A stretch of DNA of 15,500 nt from an uncultured Clostridia bacterium (GTDB lineage Bacteria > Bacillota > Clostridia > Oscillospirales > CAG-272): assembly GCA_946615525.1 (NCBI GenBank), contig CAMOHW010000005.1, positions 1 to 15,500 on the forward strand, in the 5' to 3' direction. The notes beneath the pieces were generated by a model that ran no database searches, had not been told where the DNA came from, and saw only the letters and a list, made by a program, of their open reading frames with translations. Shown here one piece after another: positions 6,166-13,900 of the stretch. Position numbers and translations under genes: made by a program. The first letter of the stretch is position 1. The number at the start of each line of letters is the position of its first letter.

Positions 6166-7710
6166 ATGATCCAAGCATGGATTGCCATTGTCATCAGCGT
6201 TGCTACGCTGGTCGTCGGCGGTCTTGTTGGATTCTTTGCGCGCCGCGCGATCGGCGAAGCCAAGATCGGCTCTGCTGAAAAAGAAGCAAAGCGCATTCTG
6301 GAAGAATCCAAAAAAGAAGCCGAATCAAAGAAAAAAGATCTCCTTTTGGAAGCAAAAGAGGAAGCTTTGCGCGTTCGCAATGAAACCGAGCGCGACCTCA
6401 AAGAACGCCGCGGTGAGATCTCTCGCACCGAGCGCCGCCTGACCCAAAAGGAGGAAAACCTCGACCACAAAACCGAGGTTCTGGAACAAAAAAGCGAACA
6501 GCTGGAGGCAAAACTCAAAGACGCCGACGCGCTCAAAGAGCATGTTTCGGAGGTCCTGGCGCAACATCTCAAACGCCTGGAGGAGCTTTCCAACTACACC
6601 GCCGAACAGGCAAAAAGCGAACTGATTTCCAAAGTGGAAACCGAGGCGCGCCACGATATGGCGCAAAAACTTGCCGACCTGGAAGCCGAATACAAAGAGG
6701 AGGCCGACAACAAGGCGCGCAACATTCTCTCGCTCGCCATTCAGCGTTGCGCCGCCGACCATGTTTCGGAATCGGCAATTTCGGTCGTTTCCCTGCCCAG
6801 CGAGGAAATGAAAGGCCGCATCATCGGTCGCGAGGGCCGCAACATTCAAAAGTTGGAAACCCTGACCGGTGTGGAACTGATCATTGACGACACGCCCGAA
6901 GCCATTACCATTTCGGGCTTTGACCCCGTCCGCCGCGAGATCGCGCGCATCGCCCTGGAGAAACTGATCTCCGACGGCCGCATCCATCCGGCACGTATTG
7001 AGGAAATGGTGGAAAAAGCAAAGCGCGAGGTTGACGCCGTGATCAAACAGGCGGGCGAACGCGCCACCTTTGAAACCAACGTCCACGGCATTCACCCTGA
7101 TCTGGTCCGCCTGTTGGGGCGGTTGCGTTACCGCACCAGCTACGGGCAGAATGTCCTGCAACACTCCATCGAGGTTTCCTGGCTTGCCGGTATGATGGCG
7201 GATGAACTCGGCGTGGACGCGGCAACTGCCCGTCGCGCAGGTCTGCTCCACGATATTGGCAAGGCCTTCCCGCAGGATATGGAGGGCTCTCACGTAGAGC
7301 TTGGCGTAAACGCCGCAAAGAAATATAAGGAAAGCCCGGCTGTCATTCATGCCATCGAAGCGCACCACGGTGATGTGGAGCCGCAGACCATTGTTGCCAT
7401 TCTGGTCCAGGCGGCAGACGCCATTTCGGCCGCCCGTCCCGGCGCGCGCCGCGAGGATATGGAAAACTATATCAAGCGGTTGGAAAAACTGGAGGAGATC
7501 GCCTCCGGCTTTGGCGGCGTGGAAAAGGCATACGCCATTCAGGCAGGCCGCGAAGTGCGCGTTATGGTCAAGCCCGATCAGGTATCGGATACCGATATGA
7601 AGCTGATTGCGCGTGACATGGCAAAGAAGATCGAGGATGAAATGAACTATCCCGGTCAGATCAAGATCAATCTCATCCGCGAGACCCGCGCGGTGGATTA
7701 CGCAAAATAA
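6166..7710 (+). CDS. rny: ribonuclease Y
   Basis: This membrane-anchored endoribonuclease starts the decay of many mRNAs in Gram-positive bacteria and is a partner of the degradosome-like network. The 514-residue protein (520 in B. subtilis) has the full family order. An N-terminal membrane helix (about 5-25) comes first, then a long charged coiled coil (about 30-190, rich in E, K and R). The KH RNA-binding domain carries [10 protein letters not shown] (217-226). The HD catalytic domain has H333 (LQHSIEV) and the H362-D363 pair in [10 protein letters not shown], followed by [17 protein letters not shown] ends about nine bases before the ATG. It has its own consensus promoter and a leader hairpin. 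In B. subtilis the gene next to rny is ymdB; here fumC lies between them and ymdB is inverted. Confidence 0.97.
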   Translation: MIQAWIAIVISVATLVVGGLVGFFARRAIGEAKIGSAEKEAKRILEESKKEAESKKKDLLLEAKEEALRVRNETERDLKERRGEISRTERRLTQKEENLDHKTEVLEQKSEQLEAKLKDADALKEHVSEVLAQHLKRLEELSNYTAEQAKSELISKVETEARHDMAQKLADLEAEYKEEADNKARNILSLAIQRCAADHVSESAISVVSLPSEEMKGRIIGREGRNIQKLETLTGVELIIDDTPEAITISGFDPVRREIARIALEKLISDGRIHPARIEEMVEKAKREVDAVIKQAGERATFETNVHGIHPDLVRLLGRLRYRTSYGQNVLQHSIEVSWLAGMMADELGVDAATARRAGLLHDIGKAFPQDMEGSHVELGVNAAKKYKESPAVIHAIEAHHGDVEPQTIVAILVQAADAISAARPGARREDMENYIKRLEKLEEIASGFGGVEKAYAIQAGREVRVMVKPDQVSDTDMKLIARDMAKKIEDEMNYPGQIKINLIRETRAVDYAK

Positions 7711-7723
7711 GCAACAGTCACAG

Positions 7724-7760
7724 CGAGGGGGACCTTTCGGAAAACGAACGGTCTCCCTCG
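7724..7760 (+). terminator. hairpin between rny and fumC
   Basis: CGAGGGGGACC (7724-7734) pairs with GGTCTCCCTCG (7750-7760), with one G-T pair. The loop side continues as TTCG/CGAA (7736-7739 with 7745-7748) around GAAAA. The downstream tract (GTTTCCCATTTTG) is only weakly T-rich. It may end rny transcripts partially or protect their 3' ends, letting some transcription continue into fumC, for which I see no separate promoter. Confidence 0.7.
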
Positions 7761-7792
7761 GTTTCCCATTTTGAAAAAAGGAGATTCGGTCA

Positions 7793-9157
7793 ATGGAATA
7801 CAGAACCGAAAAAGACAGCTTGGGCGAAGTCCGCGTTCCCGCCGGAAAACTTTGGGGCGCGCAAACCGAGCGCAGTCTTGAAAACTTTCCCATTGGCGAG
7901 GAGAAAATGCCCCGCGAGATTATTGCCGCTCTGGCGCTGATCAAAAAGGTTTGCGCCTGCGTCAATCTTTCGCTCGGCGTTTTGGACGAGGAGCGCAAAA
8001 CCCTGATCTGTCGGGTTTGCGACTCGATTCTTGCCGGCAATTTTGAGGGCGAGTTTCCCCTCTCGGTCTGGCAAACCGGCAGCGGAACACAAACCAACAT
8101 GAACCTCAACGAGGTCATTGCCAACAGCGGCAACCGCCTTGCCGGCAAACCGCTTTTGCATCCCAACGATCATGTCAACCGCTCGCAAAGCTCCAACGAT
8201 ACCTTTCCCACCGCCCTGCACCTTGCTTTTGCAACCGTCATTCGCAAAAAGCTGGAGCCGGCGCTACAGGGAATGATTGCCGAACTTGGTCGCCTGGAAG
8301 CCGAAAACCGGGATGTTATCACCATGGGCCGCACCCATTTGCAGGACGCCGTTCCGCTCTCCTTTGCACAGGAGATCGGCTCCTGGAAAGCAATGGTGGA
8401 GCGCTCGCTGGACGCGATCCGCTCCTCGTCGGACGGGCTTTTGGACCTTGCCCTGGGCGGCACCGCCGTTGGCACCGGGCTCAACGCCCCCAAGGGGTTT
8501 GGAGAGGCGGTTGCTAAAGAGCTGGCAAAAGAGACCGGAATGCCCTTCCGCTCGGCAAAAAACAAGTTTCGCGCCCTTGCGGCACGGGATGACGTTGCCT
8601 TTGCACACGGCGCCCTGAAAACGCTTGCCGCCGACCTGCTCAAAATTGCCAACGACATCCGCTGGCTTGCCTCCGGTCCGCGCTGCGGTCTGGGCGAGAT
8701 CACCCTGCCCGCGAATGAGCCCGGCTCCTCCATTATGCCCGGCAAGGTCAACCCTACCCAGTGCGAGGCGCTCTCTATGGTCGCTTTGCAGGTCATGGGC
8801 AACGATGCCGCCGTCGGGTTTGCCGCCTCGCAGGGCAATTTCCAACTCAACGTTTATTTGCCCCTGTTGGCTTATAACTGTTTGCAATCGGCAAATCTGC
8901 TTGCCGACGCGGTGGCGTCCTTTACCGCGCGTTGCCTTGCCGGATTGAAACCGAACCGCCGGAAGATGGAGGAAAACCTGAACCGTTCCTTGATGCTGGT
9001 GACCGCGCTTTCCCCGAAGATCGGCTACGACAAGGCCGCCGAAATTGCCAAAACCGCGCACCAAAACGGAACCTCTTTGCGCGAAGAAGCGCTCAAATCG
9101 GGAGAGCTGACCGCCGAGGAATTTGACGAGCTGACCGACCCCCGAAAAATGATTTGA
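7793..9157 (+). CDS. fumC: class II fumarate hydratase (fumarase C)
   Basis: This cytosolic homotetrameric, iron-independent enzyme interconverts fumarate and malate in the TCA cycle. In the 454-residue protein the superfamily signature GSSIMPGKVNPTQCEA begins at 311 and carries the catalytic serine of the mobile loop (S312/S313). MGRTHLQDAVPLSFAQEI contains H182. WQTGSGTQTNMNLNEV (93-108) and NRSQSSNDTFPTALH (129-143) complete the substrate pocket. THLQDA and GGTAVGTGLN favour fumarase over aspartate ammonia-lyase, which is the main alternative. AAGGAG is placed well upstream of the ATG. The gene follows rny at 82 bases, with a hairpin between, and ends at a strong shared terminator. Confidence 0.94.
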   Translation: MEYRTEKDSLGEVRVPAGKLWGAQTERSLENFPIGEEKMPREIIAALALIKKVCACVNLSLGVLDEERKTLICRVCDSILAGNFEGEFPLSVWQTGSGTQTNMNLNEVIANSGNRLAGKPLLHPNDHVNRSQSSNDTFPTALHLAFATVIRKKLEPALQGMIAELGRLEAENRDVITMGRTHLQDAVPLSFAQEIGSWKAMVERSLDAIRSSSDGLLDLALGGTAVGTGLNAPKGFGEAVAKELAKETGMPFRSAKNKFRALAARDDVAFAHGALKTLAADLLKIANDIRWLASGPRCGLGEITLPANEPGSSIMPGKVNPTQCEALSMVALQVMGNDAAVGFAASQGNFQLNVYLPLLAYNCLQSANLLADAVASFTARCLAGLKPNRRKMEENLNRSLMLVTALSPKIGYDKAAEIAKTAHQNGTSLREEALKSGELTAEEFDELTDPRKMI

Positions 9158-9190
9158 CCGCTTGCTTTCAAATCCTTCTTTCAGCTTTAC

Positions 9191-9240
9191 AAAAAAAGAA
9201 AAGACCGAACCGGTGGAAAACCGCGTTCGGTCTTTTTTTG
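9191..9240. terminator. bidirectional terminator between convergent fumC and ymdB
   Basis: AGACCGAAC (9202-9210) pairs with GTTCGGTCT (9225-9233). An inner stem CGGT/ACCG closes a GGAAA loop. A run of seven T follows on the plus strand (9233-9239) and an A-rich run (9191-9202) provides the U-tract for the minus strand. It serves fumC from the left and ymdB from the right. Confidence 0.95.
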
Positions 9241-9249
9241 TTTTTTTCA

Positions 9250-10002
9250 TTAAAAAACGATTCTTTTGGGAAGAGCGCCTTTTTCAAAAATGGTGGCGTT
9301 GACCTGGATTTTTCCCGGAGCCGTGACAAACCGGGTGGGCATGAGCGAGGTGAACCGCTCCAAAACCGCCTCGGTCGTAACGCCGAGAATGCCCTCCACC
9401 GGGCCCGACATTCCAATATCGGTCTGGTAGGCGGTCCCTTTGGGGAGCAGTTGCTCGTCCGCCGTCGGCACATGGGTATGCGTTCCGAAAACAATGTCGA
9501 TCCTGCCGTCAAAGCGGCGAGCAAGGGCAAGTTTTTCGCTGGTCGCCTCGGCGTGAACATCCAAAATAGAGAGCTGGTAGTTCCCCGCCTCGCGCCGTAG
9601 AATATTCTCCACAGCCGCAAACGGGTCGCCATACGCCTCCATAAAGGCGCGCCCGCAAACATTCATCAACAAAAGTTTTCCGCCGTCAAAGGGCAACAGG
9701 GTGTATCCCATGCCGGGGGTCTGCGGCGGAAAGTTTGCCGGGCGGATGATGCGGCGGTCCTCCTCCAGGACAGGGTAAAGATCGCGCTGACCGAACGCAT
9801 GGTTCCCCAGCGTAATGGCATCTACCCCTGCCGCAAACAGGCGTTCTGCCTGGCGGGCGTTCAGCCCGCGGATCTCGGCGGCATTTTCGGCATTTGCAAC
9901 CACAAAATCAATGTTCCGCTCGCGCCTGACGCGCCCGAGATGTTCTTCCAGATAGGTTACTGCGCGATCGCCAACGACATCTCCAATGGCAAGAATACGC
10001 AT
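9250..10002 (-). CDS. ymdB: YmdB family metallophosphoesterase (2',3'-cyclic nucleotide phosphodiesterase)
   Basis: This is a cytosolic calcineurin-like phosphoesterase. B. subtilis YmdB hydrolyses 2',3'-cyclic nucleotides and affects biofilm and motility gene expression. The 250-residue protein shows the complete binuclear metal site at the same numbering as that family: D8 (IGDVVGDR), E39-N40 (NAENAAE), N67-H68 (TLGNHAF), H150 (LDVHAEATSEK), H175 and H177 (GTHTHVPTAD). YQTDIGMSGP near 190 is also conserved. GAGGA lies eight bases before the ATG. It follows the thioesterase gene after 75 bases on the same strand, and the two may be cotranscribed. A 7-base inverted repeat (TTTCCGC 10023-10029, GCGGAAA 10036-10042) sits just upstream; it lacks a U-tract. 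Confidence 0.93.
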   Translation of the reverse strand: MRILAIGDVVGDRAVTYLEEHLGRVRRERNIDFVVANAENAAEIRGLNARQAERLFAAGVDAITLGNHAFGQRDLYPVLEEDRRIIRPANFPPQTPGMGYTLLPFDGGKLLLMNVCGRAFMEAYGDPFAAVENILRREAGNYQLSILDVHAEATSEKLALARRFDGRIDIVFGTHTHVPTADEQLLPKGTAYQTDIGMSGPVEGILGVTTEAVLERFTSLMPTRFVTAPGKIQVNATIFEKGALPKRIVF

Positions 10003-10077
10003 AGAAAAGTCCTCACATTCTATTTCCGCTAACGGGCGGAAAGCCGTAAAAAAGGTATTTGCCCAAGCGAATAGGTT

Positions 10078-10818
10078 TTATGCCGGCAAAACGGTCAAAA
10101 GCGCGTTCAGGCAGGTTTCCCCCGCCCCGTTGAGCGCGCAGAAACAATAGCCGGCTCCACCGGTCTTGGTCAGAAAAGGGGCACGGTAAAGAGAAAGTTC
10201 ATCACCGTATTTTGCCTCTTTCAAAAAAGAAATGGAAAATCCGTTTACCCTGGTCTCTTCGGGCGCGGGCAAAAAATCGGCAAGCATATCGGGGTATTTG
10301 GTGTTGTTCATGTGCCCGTTGTAATCCAGGTCGGAATACCGGATGGCGCGCTTGCCCGCAAACTCCATCTCCGAAACAGGCGGCACGCGAAACCGCTCGG
10401 GAAGATCGTCAAACTGCAACTTTTCCTCGGGCGTGACCGGAAACTCCAGCTCGTCCACCCGCACCAGGCGTCGGTCGTCCAAGGAGAGAAGTCCCCAGGA
10501 GGAAACGCCTTCGGCAACCGTTCTTCCCTCCCGCAAAACGCGAAAACAGCGCTCAAAATTGAACCCGTGGCTAAAACAGACCCAGGTTTGAGCGGTGATG
10601 TTCTCGTAGGCGTGCAGGGGCTCGTAGATCTTGACCGCGATACGCGAAAGGATGAATGCCACCCGTTGCTCGTCGCGCAGGCGGTCCAGGTCCATATCGG
10701 CCGTGTGCAACTGGTGGTTGGCGGTTTCCTGCATAACGGCAAGAAGCGCCGAGGGGCGAACGGCGCGGTTGAGATCGGTTTCATGCCAACGGATCGGAAA
10801 ATCCTCGGAATAAATCAT
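10078..10818 (-). CDS. acyl-ACP thioesterase
   Basis: This enzyme hydrolyses acyl-acyl carrier protein to release free fatty acid; in bacteria the family is linked to acyl-chain control and export of fatty acids. The 246-residue protein is a tandem double hotdog. The N-terminal half has FPIRWHETDLN and the helix with LLAVMQETANHQ. The C-terminal half has the catalytic D165, N167 and H169 in YSDLDYNGHMNNTKY and a downstream E201 in FLKEAKYGDEL. These correspond to the Asp-Asn-His-Glu set described in plant Fat enzymes. The ATG at 10818 gives the usual family N-terminus. Its ribosome site is weak (GGAG about 15 bases upstream), and an in-frame TTG at 10854 lies inside a hairpin region and is less likely. 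No clear promoter is visible upstream. Confidence 0.9.
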   Translation of the reverse strand: MIYSEDFPIRWHETDLNRAVRPSALLAVMQETANHQLHTADMDLDRLRDEQRVAFILSRIAVKIYEPLHAYENITAQTWVCFSHGFNFERCFRVLREGRTVAEGVSSWGLLSLDDRRLVRVDELEFPVTPEEKLQFDDLPERFRVPPVSEMEFAGKRAIRYSDLDYNGHMNNTKYPDMLADFLPAPEETRVNGFSISFLKEAKYGDELSLYRAPFLTKTGGAGYCFCALNGAGETCLNALLTVLPA

Positions 10819-10845
10819 AAACAGTTCACGCTCCGTGTTCAGCGG

Positions 10846-10923
10846 ACGCCCCAAAAGTCGGGGATCCCTTAACCGGGGTCCCCGACCTGCCGCGTCAAGC
10901 GGCTTTTTTTGTTTTGGGGTCGT
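10846..10923. terminator. branched inverted-repeat region with terminators
   Basis: Two hairpins lie side by side. Hairpin 1 is GTCGGGGATCCC (10857-10868) with GGGGTCCCCGAC (10875-10886). Hairpin 2 is GCCGC (10889-10893) with GCGGC (10899-10903), followed by seven T on the plus strand. CCCCAAAA (10849-10856) and TTTTGGGG (10912-10919) pair around both, extended by ACG/CGT past a bulge, so a three-way junction is possible. For the minus strand, hairpin 1 followed by TTTT (10856-10853) is a plausible terminator of the giant repeat gene. The plus-strand terminator has no visible gene upstream of it. Confidence 0.75.
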
Positions 10924-10932
10924 TATTGCGAT

Positions 10933-13900
10933 TTAGTGGTTTTTGCGAAAGATCTTGCCGGAGAAGAGTGCAAATGCGCCCAGGCAGATCATGAAGAATC
11001 CCTGAACCAGTCCGACAATGATCACCGTAAAGATGTTCGGTCCAAGACCTTTCTTCATAATGATGAGATAGAGCATTGCGATAATGGCAACCAGGAGCAG
11101 AACGATCAGCAAGATCCAGAGCCACATCCAGGAGAAGGTGGCTTGATCGTTATCCACTTTGTTTGCCTGAATGTAGTAGGTTCCTTCTGCCGAGTCGATT
11201 GCGAGAGAGTACTCGCCGCTCTGTTGCTCGCCAACAACGCCGTTGTTGACATAAACGCCATCCGGACGAACGGTGGTGACCTTCAAGGTCACGTCGCCGG
11301 CGGACATAATCATGTTGCTTTCGCTTGCCACTTCCTCATCGCCGATCATCATGCCTTTGACGCGGTTGTTGTTTGCCGCGGCAACGGCAGAGGGTTGAGC
11401 GGTAATACTCGTCAGAGTAGCGCCTTCCGGAACGAATCCGCCCTTGCCGACATCCACGCCGTCAATCAGAACGGCTGCGTCATCGGTACTGCCCTCGACC
11501 TCTACGCCGAAGAAGTATTCGTTGACGATCGCAACCTCGGTAAAGTGCGGCGGGTAGAATGTCACGGCGCCGTCGGTAACGGTGACGCGCAAATCGTCGG
11601 CAAGTGCCTTACCGTCTTCCAGAATGTAGGCATTGGTGCGCCGGGTTGCGGTTTCGGTCAGGGCCTCGATGTTGACGGTGATGACGGTGATCGCCATGCC
11701 GTCCTGGAAGTCGGTGATCTTCTTGCCGGAGGTGGGATCGTCTTCGTCGATCTCGATCAGCAGTTCCAGATCATAAACTTCGTGAGCGGGTGCATCGGCA
11801 TACGGGAAGTTAGCGCCGCTGAAGGTGCGTTCCTCTGTTACCGGTTTGATGGAAAGACGAACTTTTCCTTCGGACGCGCGAACTTCTTTCATCAACTCGC
11901 CGGAAATCTCCATCTTCGCGCCCTCACCGTATTGAACGGTCAGACTCTTTGCGGTGTCAAAGCCGTAAGCGGAAGGATCCACGGTCAGGACAAAGTCGTT
12001 CGGGTTTGCGTCGTCGGTCTTGTTTTTGAGTTTTCCATCGGAACCGAGCGTAGCGGAATCCCAAAGTTTCACGGTCCAGTTGTTGTCCTCGTCCCGGGTC
12101 AGGTCGGCAAAGAGTTTCTTGCCGCCCTCGGCGTTTTCATCCGCCTTCAGGTAATCGGGCGAGTAGAGGACGATATAGTCGCCGTCTGCCGACAGATCGT
12201 TCACGGTTCCGGTCATTTCATCGGCCGTGGTGATCTTGCCGTTCTCGCCGATCCGGTAGAGGTGCGGAGTATAACTCGGATCGCCGGACCAAGCGGGCAG
12301 CTCGGCAAGCGCGTCCTCCAGAGATTCACCGCTGGTAACGGTTACTTCTACCTCTTGATAGGACTTGCTCTCCTCGTTCCAAATGCGAATGGTCTGCGTT
12401 GCCTCATAGACCAGGGTGATGGTCACATTGGATCTGACAACATAGGCGGCAAGGTCTTCCACCTTGGTGTTGTCGGCGTAGTAGCCAATCGTCCAGGTGC
12501 GGGTTTCATCCGGCGCTTCGGGAGTGGCGGGAATGGCTTGCAGTTTTGCGCCGTTATCCACCTGCTCGGCGCCAATGACCTCACCGTTGTAAACGTAGGT
12601 AACGGTCAAACGGCTGACCTGTTTCCAAATTGCCGTATAGGTCACATTGCCGGTTACCATAGAGATGGCGGGCGACCAGCCGGCAAAGGTGTAGGTTGCG
12701 GTTGCGGTTGCCGGGCGGATCGGATCGGCGTGGACCGGAATGGTGCCGTAAGTAAGCGTTTCGCTGGTCACGTTGCTGCCGTTAACGCCTACATAGGCAA
12801 GATCCCAGGTAACGGTGTAGCTGTTGAGGTTTGCAGAATAGGTTGCCATGTAGGTAACGTCTCCGGTTACCACATTGAACATAACGGTTCCGGCCTCTTC
12901 ATCCGCGACCACTTCGGGATCCCAACCGGCAAAGGTGTAGGTATATTGTGCGTTCGCCGGACGAGTCGGAGTCAATCCGGGATCGGCAGGGCGATCGCCA
13001 TAGTTCACCGGGTTGGTTTCCAGAATGGTTCCGTCATAGTTCTTCCAGGTCACCGTGTAGGTTCTGACAGTTGCGTTATACTGCGCGGTGTAGGTGGTGT
13101 TGCCGGTGATCGGAGCGACCACGGGCGACCAGCCGGAGAAGGTGTAGGTGTATTGCGCATCCTGCCAGCTGCCGACAGTGGGTGCCTTTGCTGTCAGATC
13201 GGTTCCATACGGAACATCCTCCATAACAAGCTGCTTGCCGGACTCATAGTTCCAGGTTACCGTGTAGGTTTTGGTGGTCTTGTAATACTGTGCGGTGTAG
13301 GTAGCGTTTCCGGTTACCGGGCTGAAGATTGCTTTTCCACCTTCATCCAACCCTATCTGGTCAGGTGACCAGCCGGCAAAGGTGTAGGTGTATTGCGCGT
13401 CTGCGGCTTTGGCAGGTGTTTCGCCGGTGTATTTCGGATTTGTTCCATACGCCACCGGAGCGGTTGCCAGAGTAGTGCCGTCATAATCTACCCAAGTAAT
13501 GGTGTATTTGCGCGGGCTTTCGGTCCACTGTGCCGTGTAGGTCACATCACCGGTTACGATAGCAATCTCGTTGCCGTTCTGATCCAGCCACTTGACAAAG
13601 GTGTAATCGGTGCTGTCGGACGACGGGCGGATCGGATCTGCGTGATCCAGTTCCGTTCCGTAATCAACCACTTCGACCGCCGGAGTATCGTAGCCGAGAT
13701 CCCAGACAACGGTGTATTTGCGAGTGATCTCCGTCCACTGTGCGGTGTAGGTCTTCTCACCGGTTACCTCCACGATCGCGGGCGTCCAGCCGGCAAACTC
13801 GTAGGTGTATTGTCCGTCTGCGCTGTTCGGGCGAACCGGGATCTCGTGGGTGGGCATGGTATTATACGCCACTTGAGTGGTCGTTTCTTCCGCGCCCTCA

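Noticed and set aside
6325..8166. A 613-codon minus-strand open frame opposite rny and fumC
   Set aside because: It spans two unrelated well-supported genes and their intergenic hairpin in antisense, with no motif of its own.
10023..10042. Inverted repeat TTTCCGC/GCGGAAA upstream of ymdB as a terminator
   Set aside because: The stem is only 7 base pairs and no T-rich tract follows on either strand.
10909..13368. An 819-codon open frame on the plus strand opposite the repeat protein
   Set aside because: It lies wholly antisense to a clearly real repeat-coding frame, lacks a known motif or ribosome site, and is explained by the repeated codon pattern of the minus-strand gene.
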